A stretch of 64,000 nucleotides of DNA from Physcomitrium patens (taxonomy: Eukaryota > Streptophyta > Bryopsida > Funariales > Funariaceae): NCBI RefSeq assembly GCF_000002425.4, contig NC_037267.1:11791533-11855532 (forward strand), read 5' to 3'. A program made the position numbers and the translations under genes. Within the stretch, counting starts at the first letter, position 1; each line of letters begins with the position of its first letter. Below the pieces are notes generated by a model. It was not told the origin of the DNA. It made no database searches and saw nothing but the letters and a program-made list of their open reading frames with translations. Below are positions 12,817 to 23,859 of the stretch, piece by piece.

Positions 12817-13377
12817 TGTCAAGGACAAGAACTCGATGAAAAAACAATTCAACCAAGTGAGCCTTCACTCAAAGAGACGTAACAAAATATATATAAATAA
12901 GTATATATATTGAAAGAGAAAGTGGAATGGCTATTGCCAAAAGACAAGAAAACTAGAGACCCTTGAAACTAGACTAGAAGCAAGAAAGGAGTTGATAAGA
13001 GTGAAGAAGCCTTCACTCTTGTCTCTATATATACTATCTAACAAGGGGCTACATGGCGATGTTCTATAGGACCTCCAATATGTATTGACTTTGTAGGACA
13101 CATGCCTTGACTTACAAGGCAAGTTCTTCTACGTGTGGGCCACATAGTTAGCTTGATCTTCAAGCTAACAACATGTGTTTCACATGGCCAACTTGTTGAC
13201 CACGTTTCTAATCCAAAAAGTCAATTAAAGTCACCTATGAAGTCAAAGCAGCGTCTATGAAGCTTCTAGGAAGCTTCCATATTAAATACTATAGAATTTA
13301 CTTACTTTTACTTATTTTTACTTACTTCTACCTATTTGTATATGTAATTACTAGCTTACATGATTATGTCCGTGACA
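12817..13377 (-). repeat. Element B 3' LTR
   Basis: 561 bp, TGTCAAGG...CGTGACA in plus orientation (TGTCACGG...CTTGACA in element orientation). Very similar to 17910-18472; the differences I checked are mostly transitions. A polypurine tract (minus strand AGAAGGGGGGGTAA, 13378-13391) directly precedes it. Confidence 0.9.
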
Positions 13378-13391
13378 TTACCCCCCCTTCT
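13378..13391 (-). other. Polypurine tract of element B
   Basis: Minus strand AGAAGGGGGGGTAA abuts the 3' LTR. This is where second-strand cDNA synthesis would start in an LTR retrotransposon. Element A has a different purine tract at the same place (GAA repeats, 23825-23859). Confidence 0.75.
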
Positions 13392-13418
13392 AGAGACGAG
13401 TTCCATGAGGAGCGGTCA

Positions 13419-13841
13419 TCATATGTTGAAGAAATCTATGATGCGACGAATTGTATTCGCCACATACTCTGATCTTTGTTCTCTTCGAAGATGATTGATA
13501 GGGCCTCTCAACCATTGATAGTGTCCCATACCAGGGCGGGAAGACCACCCAGTTATTTGATCATTGTTGAGGCCTTCGTAACTTCCTTCGAATAGAATAT
13601 TTGCAACACCATCAAGAGTTGTTCCTACCTCTAGCACAATCATCAAATATCGGGAGTCCCTTCCCAAATTGTGATACCAAATGGGTTGTATCTCGCCATC
13701 TATTCGAAGAAGAATATGTCGTTCTTGAAGATCTTCATCTCGATTGCATCGTCTTGAAGGTTGTGACAATCGTAATGTCTCATCCGACAAGTCAGCAAAT
13801 GAAGGCTCTTGAGTCAAATCCACTGGTTGATGGTTCTCCAT
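13419..13841 (-). CDS. Chromovirus accessory ORF (140 aa), unknown function
   Basis: An uninterrupted 140-codon ORF lies between the chromodomain and the 3' LTR, starting 94 bp after the pol stop. It begins ATG-GAG-AAC and has an acidic, proline-poor N-terminus, a central 'QERHILLRIDGEIQPIWYHN' block and a basic C-terminus ('HLRREQRSEYVANTIRRI'). I see no signal peptide, membrane segment or zinc motif. Clear relics stand at the same place in element D (about 38437-38862) and element A (about 23430-23820), so it is part of the family and not chance. In D the TGA stop reads TGG and the frame runs on, so B's stop may itself be a G>A change that cost a short tail. I do not recognise the family; env-like or Gag-accessory roles are guesses. 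Confidence 0.75.
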   Translation of the reverse strand: MENHQPVDLTQEPSFADLSDETLRLSQPSRRCNRDEDLQERHILLRIDGEIQPIWYHNLGRDSRYLMIVLEVGTTLDGVANILFEGSYEGLNNDQITGWSSRPGMGHYQWLRGPINHLRREQRSEYVANTIRRIIDFFNI

Positions 13842-13935
13842 CTCCTGAGCGTCACTACTACAAAGAAGCTACAAACAAGAATTGAAAGTAGAATGTTATC
13901 TTGCCTAGATGTTGTTTCTTTTATAAAGAAGGTTT

Positions 13936-14172
13936 TCATCTTGATTTTGATGGATGTCGTCGATGAAAAGCCTCCACAGCCTTTACTACATTTACAAGAT
14001 TCTTTATTGGCTCCCATGTGCGTTCACTAATACCATATTCGTGCCAATGGACAAGACATTCTAATTTATTTCGGCGCCACCTTGAATCTAAGACTTCTTC
14101 TACTTCAAACTCTTCATTATTGTCCACTTCTATAAGAGGAGGTGGAGCTTGTCGTCTTCTTGGTATGTCCAT
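13936..14172 (-). pseudogene. Element B integrase C-terminal chromodomain
   Basis: Contains the chromodomain core: 'FEVEEVLDSRWRRNKL', then 'CLVHWHEYG' and 'ERTWEP' (family form YLVHWKGYG..DATWEP). The aromatic positions used to hold methylated lysine appear present except for a Tyr-to-Cys change (Y>C before LVHW). In chromoviruses this domain ends the integrase and guides integration to marked chromatin. It lies in the same frame as the integrase upstream but is cut from it by in-frame stops (near 14186 and at 14434-14436). Confidence 0.9.
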
Positions 14173-15426
14173 TGACTTCTATGGTTGAAGAAGAGACACG
14201 TGGAATACTGGATGGATTTTCATTGACTCCGGTAGATGTAAACGATATGCAACTGGATTGATTTGTACAGAAATAGAAAATGGTCCTAGCCTTCAATAGT
14301 CCAACTTGTCACAAGGAGGAGTGGTCTTGATATTGCGACGAAGTAGCCATACCTTATCACCCAAGACGAATGATGGTTGTTCCTTTCGATATACATCCGC
14401 ATTGACCTTTTGTTGTTCGTGAGCCTCTTTTAACTACGCCTTCATCATTGCATGTAGCTCTGATAAATGAATTACCAAATCTTTCACAGTAAGATTATCA
14501 ACTTTTGAAAAGTCAAAAGTATCGAGTCGTGGATGATAACCATAATTAGCAAAGAAAGGTGTTTGTTTTATAGAAAAATTTACCATGTTATTGTAAGCAA
14601 ACTCTGCCAATAGTAAAAGAGTTATCCAATCATCTTGTTGGTAATTAATGGTACATCTTAAATATTGCTCCAAAACTTAATTAACACGCTCCGTTTGTCC
14701 ATCAGCTTGAAGATGGAATGCCGAAGATAGTTTTATATCCACTTTAAGAATCTTGAAAAGAGTCCGCCAAAATCTTAATACATATTGAATTCTCCTATCT
14801 GATATAATATCCTTGGGTAATCCATGATAGTGATAGATATTGTCAAGAAAGAGCTTAGCTGTTTCTTCACCTATGATAGATTTTGTACATGGTACAAAAT
14901 GTGCCATCTTGGTAAAACGATCTACTATCACGAATATAGAATCATAAGAACCTGAGATTGGAAGATCCGTGATGAAGTCCATAGAAACAGAAGACCATGG
15001 TTGTTCTGGAATGGGTAATGGCTGAAGAAGTCCAAAAAGTCGATGACGAGGAGTTTTCGATCTTGAGCAAACGTTACATGATTGTACAAAATCTTTAATT
15101 GCCTTCCATATTTGAGGCCACCAAAAATCCCTAGATATCAGCTCTAAAGTCTTATTATATCCAAAATGTCCTGCTGTTGGGAAGTCGTGATGAACTTGAA
15201 GAATACGTAAACGTGCTTCTTTTTCTGGAACATATAGGCATCCTTTGAAATAGAGTAGGTTGTTCTTGAATTCAAATTTAGAGGAAACATGAGATTTAGA
15301 AGAATTATTCTTGATATCATGAACAAGAGGGTCTGAAGACATACTTAACTGGACTTGCTTAAGAAAAGTTAAATCAACAGTCAATGTTGATTTTATTGCT
15401 CGAAGATGAAATTGCTCCGGCTTCAA
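14173..15426 (-). pseudogene. Element B integrase, interrupted by nonsense codons
   Basis: Single frame from 15426 down to the chromodomain. The zinc-binding H-H-C-C part ('AGHFGYNKTLELISRDFWWP' followed by 'CNVCSRSK') is at about 15030-15185. The DDE core is complete: 'MDFITD' (about 14980), 'SDRR' (about 14795) and 'GQTERVN' (about 14685). A TAA at 14674-14676 and a TAG at 14434-14436 both stand where the family has glutamine (CAA/CAG), that is, single C>T changes. Otherwise full length. Confidence 0.9.
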
Positions 15427-15452
15427 GAAAACCGTTCTTTGTTGCTCAAAAG

Positions 15453-16820
15453 CTACATCTCCTTCTTTTTTTGTAACACACGACGAATATGAAGTTCATG
15501 TTCTTCTGGATTCTTAGAATAGATCAAGATGTCATCTAGATAATAGACCACAAAATCATCCAAAAACTCTTGAAAAACATCATTCATTAGATGTTGAAAA
15601 GCTGCTGGTGCATTTGTAAGTCCAAAAGGCATGACCTTGTATTCAAAATATCCATACCTAGTTTGAAACGCAGTCTTCCATTCATCTCCTTCTTTGATGC
15701 GTACTAGATTGTATGCTCCCTGAAGATCTATTTTTATATAGATCTTAGCTTGATTCAGCTGATCAAGAAGTCCAGATATTAAATGTAATGGATACCTATT
15801 CTTGATGGTAATCTTGTTGAGTCCTTGATAATCAACACACATCCGCAATGATCCATCTTTTTTCTTCACAAATAGAATTGGAGCTCCTGCCGGAGATTTA
15901 GAATGGCGTATAAAATTCTTGGCTAGATTTTCTTCAATATACTCCTTGAGTTCAGCCAATTTATTTTGTGATAAACTGTAGATTGGTCCGAATGGCGGTT
16001 GTGCTCATTCTTGAAGGTTAATTGAACAATCATAGGGATGATGTTCCGGAAGTGTATCCGCATTCTTTTTTTCAAATACATCTTGAAATTCTTGATATTG
16101 GCTTAGAATGCCACTTGAAGTCTTTTCACCAGTAGAAACGGGTGTGGCATAAATAATATATGGTGATTCTTTCATAACAGCATGCAAGAAAGCTTTTGCA
16201 CCTTTAAATATGGGTTTAATTGAATTGGACTTATGACTCTCTACTTGATTAACTACACTATTAGTTATATTTTTAGAGAAAGTAAGAGTTCGAGAAATCC
16301 AATCTATTTGAGGGTTGTATTTTTCTAACTACGATAAACCTAAAATGACTCGATTAGAGGGAGATCTAATGATATTAAATACTACAAAACTATTATGACT
16401 ATTGATTATTACTTCTATAGGAAGGGTTTCGTGAGTAATATCTCCAGAAGATAATAGACGACCGTCTATGACTTCTACATGAACAGGTTTAGTTTTCTTT
16501 ACTAAAGATATGCTATGTCTTTTAGTAAATTCTTCATCTAAAAAACACGCTGAGGCTCCTGAATCTAATAAGGCATAGACTTTGTAATATTTAGGTCCTA
16601 AAATAACATTTAATGTAAAACAAGGAGAGGGCTCTGAGGAGAGAATAGGACCTTTATTAGATGTTGTGCAAGGTTCTAGCCGCACAGTCCCTATTGTAGC
16701 TGGACAAACTCGTTTTTCGACATATTGTCTTCTTTCACAACCATACTTCTCATTTTGTGATTTTGTCGTTTCTTTGGACAATGTTGAGCAGTGTGCTTTG
16801 GTTCTCCACAATATAAACAT
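15453..16820 (-). pseudogene. Element B protease and reverse transcriptase, 3'-deleted
   Basis: The protease has the active-site 'LLDSGASACFLDEEF' (about 16530-16580) and 'VILGLS'. The RT follows with '[20 protein letters not shown]', 'GAYNLVRI', '[13 protein letters not shown]' and the catalytic '[10 protein letters not shown]' (about 15515-15545). It ends just after 'RRVLQKK', where a deletion joins it out of frame to sequence lying about 740 bp further on in element H (RT thumb, connection and RNase H lost). TAG/TAA codons interrupt it near 16329 and 16005. The protease/RT frame is -1 relative to gag and overlaps its end. Confidence 0.9.
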
Positions 16821-17697
16821 AATCCTTCTTGACGACGACGAGTCTTTTCTTGCTCAGTAAGAAGTTTGAAACGTATTGGATCAATTTGTATATCCTCTAC
16901 TTCCCAATATATGTGTTGAAGAGGTGTTGGTGTTGCCATTGAATTATAGTAACGTTGAGGTTCACTTGTACGGTTCTCAGATCAAAATTCAAAAAGGCGA
17001 TTGTCGCACTTTACAACAAAGTCAATTGCTTGACTCAATGTTTGAGGATCACGTAAGTTGAGCATTAATTTTTTTACCTCATATTGTAATCCGTAGAGAA
17101 ATTGGCTAATAAGTGCAGCATCATCCCACTTGATATTAGTTGCAAGTTGTCAAAATTGTGAAGCATATAACGTTACTGATCGATTGCCTTGTCGTAAAAT
17201 ATGGATCTTATTGGTTGCAACACGAATTTCATCATGTTCTCCATACATGGATCAAAACTCTGCCAAAAAAGCCTCTAGATTATCCAATATTGGATCTCGT
17301 CATTCAAGAAAAGATGAAAACCATGATAGTGTTGAACCTAAAAGAAGCGTACCAATGAATCTAATTTGTGATCATGGAGTTGGATAGCTTTGAGTTTGAA
17401 GTTCAATCACAAGTTGCACTTGATTGATAAATCCTCGAAACTTGGATCTGGTGCCATCAAACTTCTCGGGTAGGACAATTCTTGTTCTCTAACATTTGAA
17501 GGGCATTCCACCATAGGAGAAAGGACATGGTTTGGTGCAGATGTTGAAGCAGCTCCAACCATTTCTATATCTTCACTTCCTGCCAATCTTATTGCTCCTT
17601 GTGGTGGTAAATTGAGTTGATGCATCGCAAGCATTAACTTCCTCAATTGCTCTTGCATTTGTGCCATTGCACTCTTCATTTCAACAAGTTCTGCCAT
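16691..17697 (-). pseudogene. Element B gag, one-base frameshift
   Basis: Spans 1007 nt against 1008 in element H, so one base is missing. The frame breaks around the 'PEKFDG' position (about 17450). The N-terminal 'MAELVEMKSAMAQMQEQL' heptad-like segment, the capsid-type middle and the CCHC knuckle 'CLYCGEPKHTAQHC' (about 16780-16825) are all readable. The knuckle keeps its four zinc ligands. Gag forms the particle and packages RNA. Confidence 0.9.
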
Positions 17698-17889
17698 GAT
17701 AACACTTAGAAGAGAGAAGATGTCTAATATCACTCAAGACAAATAGAAGAGAGGACTTGAGAACAAAGAAAATACTAAGGACAATATTAGTTTAGAAGAG
17801 GATAATCCGCAACTTCTAATATGCTTATATCTTATCAAGAAAAAGGGGTAATCCATTCTTAATCAAAATTAGACAAAGCTCTGATAATG

Positions 17890-17909
17890 TAGGTGTACTC
17901 TTGTCAATC
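17890..17909 (-). other. Self-primer binding site of element B
   Basis: In element orientation the LTR end CTTGACA is followed by GA and then TTGACAAGAGT. That 11-mer is the exact reverse complement of ACTCTTGTCAA, which lies in the same LTR about 31 nt downstream of TATATATA (minus strand, around 18085-18095). This is the arrangement of self-primed Tf1/sushi-type elements. Confidence 0.65.
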
Positions 17910-18472
17910 TGTCAAGGACAAGAACTTGATGAAAAAATAATTTAGACAAGTGAGTCTTCACTCAAAGAGACGTAAAAAAATATATATATAAACAAGTATA
18001 TATATTGAAAGAGAAAGTGGAATGGCTATTGCCAAAAGACAAGAAAACTAGAGACCCTTGAAACTAGACTAGAAGCAAGAAAAGAGTTGACAAGAGTGAA
18101 GAAGCCTTCACTCTTGTCTCTATATATACTATCTAATTAGGGGCTACATGGCGACGTTCTATAGGACCTCCAATATGTATTGACTTTGTAGGACACATGC
18201 CTTGACTTACAAGACAAGTTCTTCTACGTGTGGGCCACATAGTTAGCTTGATCTTCAAGCTAACAACATGTGTGGCACATGGCCAACTTGTTGACCACGT
18301 TTCTAATCCAAAAAGTCAATTAAAGACACCTATGAAGTCAAAGCAACGGCTATGAAGCTTCTAGAAAGCTTCCATATTAAATACTATAGAATTTACTTAC
18401 TTTTACCTACTTTTACTTACTTTTACTTATTTATATATGTAATTACTAGCTTACATGATTATGTCCATGACA
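17910..18472 (-). repeat. Element B 5' LTR
   Basis: 563 bp, TGTCAAGG...ATGACA in plus orientation. It holds the TATA box (minus strand TATATATAGAG, plus about 18119-18128) and an adjacent perfect palindrome with 13-bp arms GACAAGAGTGAAG and CTTCACTCTTGTC around a 4-nt loop (18089-18118). Confidence 0.9.
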
Positions 18473-18706
18473 AAAACTCAATTGCCATTTAGACCAATCT
18501 ATATCTTAGTACAAAATAAGTTAGTTGAATTCAATAAAGATATTAATAAAAACATAGTCAAGAACTTCATATGCCATTCAAAATCTCTAGAAGAAGCTTC
18601 TATCTTATTTGTAAAGAAAAATAATGAATCACTACAAATATATATAGATTATTGAAGACTTAATAAAATTATTATAAAAAAGATACCTTCCATTTTTAAA
18701 ACTAAG
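18473..18706 (+). pseudogene. Element A RT N-terminal relic
   Basis: Continues from 12816: 'TQLPFRPIY', then 'NFICHSKSLEEASILFVKK' and 'IYIDY' (family MCVDYRGLNK), with stops after that. It is cut at 18706 by an Ath solo LTR; 18702-18706 (CTAAG) is the left target duplication. Confidence 0.85.
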
Positions 18707-19457
18707 TGTAGAATAGATCTTAGTTTATTTTTGTAAGATATTGGTAAAATAGACTAATAGTCCATAGAATAGTCAGTTCAGGAGGACAGATGATTGATTT
18801 AGTTATTAAAAGTGGTTAATTACAGAATTACGATTAGAATCTGGAAATTAGGAGCAACTATAGAAGAATTGTAGAAGTTAGTATAAGTGCCAGACTGTGA
18901 TAATCATGAGCCGGGGTAAGCTTGGTACTACCTCTTTATTTCTTTGTTTCTTTGTTGTTGAAGAGTAATGGATAGTTTTTGAATACTAAGAAGTGAGTCT
19001 ATGGAATAAATCAGAGATTGATTTATGAGTTATTGATTATGTAATTAGAGTACTAAGTGATTGAATTATAAGAGAAGTTATTGGAAGATTGATTGTGGAT
19101 GGAAGATTATGATTGTTGTTTATTGAGAGCTGTGTATGTTTTGACAGAGGAAGTGTGTGATTACAAAAATTAAGTGAATTCGGATTTGTTGGAGTGAAGT
19201 TTGTTATTTCTGGTGTTAGATGGAAATTATGTCTTTTGAGAGTGCAGAGTTACAGACTGTTGTTATCAGTTGATGAAGGAATATTGTTACTAGAAGAAAG
19301 CATCGTAATATTTCTTGGTGTTTTAGTGGTTCGAATTACGATTAATTGAGTGACCCTAACATGTAAGTTCATGCACTTAGTCTTTCCTTGAGTTCGAATC
19401 CCCTTCTACAGGTTTATTCTAAAAGAAATTTGTAGAATAAGTAAAACGATAATCACA
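18707..19457 (+). mobile_element. Solo LTR of the Athila/Tat-like family
   Basis: 751 bp, TGTAGAATAG...CGATAATCACA, flanked on both sides by a perfect CTAAG (18702-18706 and 19458-19462). It matches the G element LTR at 54539-55307 in inverse orientation, for example 'GAGCCGGGGTAAGCTTGGT' and the 3' end 'AACGATAATCACA'. With no internal region and matching flanks it is a solo LTR left by LTR-LTR recombination. It is far less AT-decayed than its host. Confidence 0.9.
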
Positions 19458-19514
19458 CTAAGACTTCTTGATTAATTAAATCCAAAAAAAATCTTTACAA
19501 AAATAAATCTATAA
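19458..19514 (+). pseudogene. Element A RT relic between two insertions
   Basis: Fifty-seven bases that align with the H segment 'ACTCCTTGACCAGTTAAATC' through 'AAAATAGATCTAAG', so this short piece of RT lies between the Ath solo LTR and the next Z repeat. Confidence 0.75.
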
Positions 19515-20785
19515 TTTTATATTATATAAAATTAAGCTTGTAAATATAAAAGGTATTTTATTGTAAAAATATTTTATTTTATCTTGAAGTTGGATTTATA
19601 AATCCAAAAAAAAAACACAAAAGGTTCAAAAATATCTTAAAAATCTTGAACAAATCTTAAATAATTTTTAAAATAATCTTTATTAAATTTTAAAGAAATC
19701 ACAAGAATTTCTAAAGAAATCTAAAAGAAATCCTAAAAAAATCCATAGTAGTTTCAAATCTCAATATATTTTATATCAACTAATGATTTTTACTCAAAAA
19801 TATTTTACTTCTCAATTTATTAATAAAAAAAATATAATTTTTTTAAAATCTAACTTAAAATTAAGAAAAATGGCTTATAATTTTCTTAAATATTAATCAC
19901 CATCTTTTTTCAATCTCAATCCAAATCTTCTAATTTAAATATCTTATATTTAAATTATTATTTTTTTTCAAAATTTTTATAAATTTATGTAATTTAGTCA
20001 ATTACTTACATATAAGAGATATTTTTTTAATTCAATGAGTAGATTTCTTAAAAACTAAGGATTCTTCAATGCCCTTTAAAATCTACTTTTTAAGATCTTC
20101 ATACTTAAACTTTAATTACTTATAATCTAATTTTTTAATTGAGCTCAAATTTATAAATTATATTTAACAAAATTTTTAAAAATCTATAATACTTCACTTG
20201 TGGATTTGCTACAAAACTCATAAATTTCATTAAAGTGTTATTTTTTTAAAATTTTTAAAATTTTTTATTCAATATAAAATATTATCACTTAAAACAATTT
20301 CAACTTTATAAAGCCATCATAAAGTTAATATAAACCCAAATCATTCAAAACTAATGCTTATAAAAATCCTATCAAGTTTGATCTTAAAATCTATACTTTG
20401 CTCAATAAAAGAAAGTTCCATTTGTTATAAGTTCCTACTTTTGTGCCTAAAGATTTGGTTTCAACTCTAATTCATCACCAACCTTCTATGAATATCAATG
20501 TAAGATATATCTAAGAAATTTTATTAATTTCCATTCTTTACTTCTATTTAAAGATATCTATGATACTATTTTTTTCATCTATTTTATTTTGCCTTATTTA
20601 TAGTCTTATAAAGTAAGTAAAAATAATTTTTATAAAAATTTAATATTAGCATCTAATATTTTTAATAATTTCCTAACATTTATTTGTATTTCTAAGATAA
20701 TTTTCTATTATATTTTAAAATAAGTTCTTCTATAATATAATACTTTCTTCTTTCTTTTAGTTATTAATTATATTACAATATAACA
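19515..20785 (-). repeat. Z-family LTR (inverted) in element A RT
   Basis: Starts with a decayed form of TGTCGTATTACGTGAAGTCT (here TTTTATATTATATAAAATTA) and ends TTACAATATAACA. It carries the conserved 'GTGCCTAAAGATTTGGTTTC' block (about 20438). Length 1271 bp; the telomere-like array is almost absent. The pol reading resumes directly at 20786. The target duplication is too decayed to call. Confidence 0.7.
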
Positions 20786-23429
20786 ATTGGAGTATGCAAT
20801 TTGATTTATATTAAAAATAATATCAATATAATATTTTTTTTTAAATCAAGTATGGAAATTTCGAATATAATGTCATGCCTTTTGGACTCACAATTGTATT
20901 AACCACTTTTCAATATTTAATGAATAACATTTTTCAATAATTTTTTGATAATTTTTTTATTTTTTATTTAGATAATATTTTAATCTATTCAAAGAATAAA
21001 AAAGAGATTTTTTTTGTATATATTAAAAAAACTTAGAGATGTATTAGTATATGCTAAAATAAATAAATAAAAATTACACAATTCAAGTTAATTTTTTAGT
21101 ATAAATAATTTCAAATGATGTCTTTAATATAGATTTTAAGAAAGCTAATACTATCATCAATTGGAAGATTTTAAAAACAATAAGAGACGTCTAATATTTT
21201 TAAGATTTGTCAATTAATATTAGATTTTTATTAAGAATGTTTTTCAAGGTATAGTTATATTTACATATTTGACTTGTAAAAACAAACTTATGTAGAATAA
21301 AGAAGCTAAAGCAACATTTGAATCTTTAAAGACCTTTTTTTATTGCACCACCACTTTTATATTGCATTGATATTTTAAAGAATTTTTTTATGAAAACAAA
21401 CACATTGGATTTTGCCTTAGATGTAATATTGTCATAAATGGAAGAAAATGACAAACTTCACTTTGTAGCTTTTCATTCAAAAAAAGTTTTAGCAACTAAG
21501 ATTAAGTATAAGATCTACAACAAAGAACTTTTTGTAATTATAGATTTACTTTATGAATTTCATCAATACTAGAAATGTTCTTCTAATCTAGCAATTGTTT
21601 ACACAAATTATAAGAATCATAAGTATTTTATGTCAAGATATGTTTTAAATCATTTCCAAGTGTGTTTGAATATGTTTATGTAAAGATTCTTCTTTAATAT
21701 TACTTATTGGTCAAGAAATCAAAAATATTTATTGGATGCATTTTTTAGATGTTTTTATCTTATGCTAAAAATAAAGAAATATAATCTTTAGTTAACAATA
21801 AAAAATTCTTTCAAAGTCAAAGAAATTTTATCTTTAAGTAATAAAATTAATATTGACCATCAATTTCATATTTCTTAATCAAGTTTAATCAAATGTGTCC
21901 CCAAATCTTCTTGTGCATAAAATTTATAATAATTCTTTTAAATTTCATGATATTTCAAAGTTTGAATTTGAAAATAATTTTTTCTATTTTGAAGGTAGCT
22001 TATATGTTCTTAAAGATGAAGGACAAATACATGTTCTTCAAGCTCATTAAGATTTCTTAGTTGAAAGATATTTTAGATACAATAAGACTTTGTAGTTAAT
22101 CTCAAGAGATTTTTGGTGCTTCCAAATATAATAGTTAATTTATTTTTTTAATTATAAGATATTTTTTAAAATAAAAATTCCTTATCATTGATTTTATAGA
22201 CTTTTCTAACTACTAATTATATCTAAAAAACTTTGATCATCTATTTTTATAGATTTCTTCATAAATCTTTTAAATTCAAGTTTTTATGATTTTAATTTAT
22301 AATAGTAGATTATTTAACAAAGATGGCATACTTTCTATTATATAAAAAAACTATCACATGTAAAAAAATATTTATTACCAATATAGATTGTTAAAGGATA
22401 TTATATCAAGTAAAAGAACTTAATTTGTATCTAGATTTTAAAAAATATTTTAAGATATTAAAAATAAAAAACTATATTTAGTCTTCTATATTTAAATTTA
22501 TAGAAAAATTAAATGAATTAATTAAGTTTTAGAATAATATATGAAATATACCATTAATTACTATCAAGATGATTAAAAAACTATTTTTCTATTGATAAAA
22601 CTTACTTATAATTATACAATATATTCTTATATTTAATAATCACTTTTTATGCTAATTATGGTTATAATCTATAATTTGATACTTTTGACTTTTTTTAAAT
22701 TTGATAATCATAGAATAGACAATTTTGCAATTTATTTATTAAAGCTACATACAACAATAAAGACATAATTAAAAGAAGTTCAACAACAAAAAAAATCAAT
22801 ATAAATATCTATTAGAAGAAATAACCTCAAATGTACATTGACAATAAGATATGGGAATTTTTTCATAATTTTAAGACTATTTATTTTTATGAAAAATTAG
22901 ATTACTATAAAAAAAATTCTATTTTATATTTATAATTAGATCAATTTAATTATATATCAATCATACCTACCATAGTCTATAAAGATTCATCTTGTATTCT
23001 ATGTATTTTTTTTTTAATCCATATAAGATAGTGGATATATAGAGAAAAAGACAAATATCATTTCTTCCTTTAAAAATAAGCATCAATAAAGAATTTGAGG
23101 TAGTAGAGGAATTAGACTTAACTCAGTACCAAAAAAGATTGAAATATCTTATATACTAGTACAGATATGATATTAGAGAGTTTATATACGAGCCATCTAT
23201 GAAACTTGCAAATATTCTAGAAAAGGTTCATACTTTTCATGAATAGTATCAATCAAAATCAAGATAAAGAGCCAATAAATTCTTTATTCTAAAGCAAAGA
23301 ATATCCAATGAAGATTAAATTCTCTTTTCTATCGTTTTTTGTTTTTTTCTTATATTTTTGATATTAAAGAGATAAAAAATTAATAATTAGAAAATTTAAC
23401 TTAAAATCTATTTTTTTATTAAGTTATAA
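20786..23429 (+). pseudogene. Element A RT, RNase H, integrase, chromodomain relic
   Basis: Aligns to element H with extreme C>T/G>A decay. RT fingers and palm: 'ATGTCATGCCTTTTGGACTCAC' (20869) is nearly unchanged. RNase H active-site segment (H: 'METDASDFALG') at about 21385-21425. Integrase zinc region at about 22060-22130, core to about 22700. Chromodomain relic at about 23087-23215. Nothing is translatable for long. This gives the full length that B lacks. Confidence 0.85.
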
Positions 23430-23824
23430 AATAAGCCAATGAGATTATCATAGCCTTTAAGAGAATGTAATAGAGATGAAGATTCTCTAGGATGACATAT
23501 TCTTTCTTGAATAGATGTCAAGATACAATGCATTTGATATCACAAGCTCAAAAGAGACTCTCAATACTTAGTAATATTATTAGAGGTTGGACTTATTCTT
23601 AATGGTGTTTCAAAAAAAGTTTTTTGAAAGAAGTTATGAAGGTCTTAACAATGATTAAATAACATGGTGGTCTTTCCATCTTCATATGAAATATCTTTGA
23701 TAGTTGAGAGAATATATTAATTACTTTTAACATAAACAAAAATCTTAATATGTGGCAAATATAATTTGCCAAAACTTAGACTTCTTCCAGATGTAATCAT
23801 TGCTCTTCATGGAACTCATTTCTA
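23430..23824 (+). pseudogene. Element A accessory ORF relic
   Basis: Aligns to the 140-aa ORF of element B: 'GATGACATATTCTTTCTTGAATAG' and 'GAGACTCTCAATACTTAGTAAT' match the B segment for 'ERHILLRID' and 'GRDSRYLM'. Full of stops. Its presence in the oldest copy shows the ORF was in the family before the copies separated. Confidence 0.75.
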
Positions 23825-23859
23825 AAAGAGAAGAAGAAGAAGAAGAGAAGGAAGAATAA
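23825..23859 (+). other. Polypurine tract of element A
   Basis: About 35 purines, mostly GAA repeats, immediately before the 3' LTR start TGTCACGG at 23860. Confidence 0.75.

Larger units (their letters stand above)
12817..18472 (-). mobile_element. Element B: chromovirus nested in element A
   Basis: A Ty3/gypsy chromodomain retrotransposon of 5656 bp with both LTRs (12817-13377 and 17910-18472), inverted relative to its host. Flanks are AAAAT (12812-12816) and AAAAC (18473-18477), a 5-bp target duplication with one C>T change. Removing B rejoins element A's pol reading exactly. Order on the minus strand: 5' LTR, self-primer site, gag, protease, RT, integrase, chromodomain, accessory ORF, polypurine tract, 3' LTR. 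A deletion of about 740 bp removed the end of RT and all of RNase H. Much younger than A but inactive. Confidence 0.93.

Noticed and set aside
13257..14030. Plus-strand ORFs of 71, 94 and 73 codons
   Set aside because: Opposite-strand shadows of the B LTR, accessory ORF and chromodomain.
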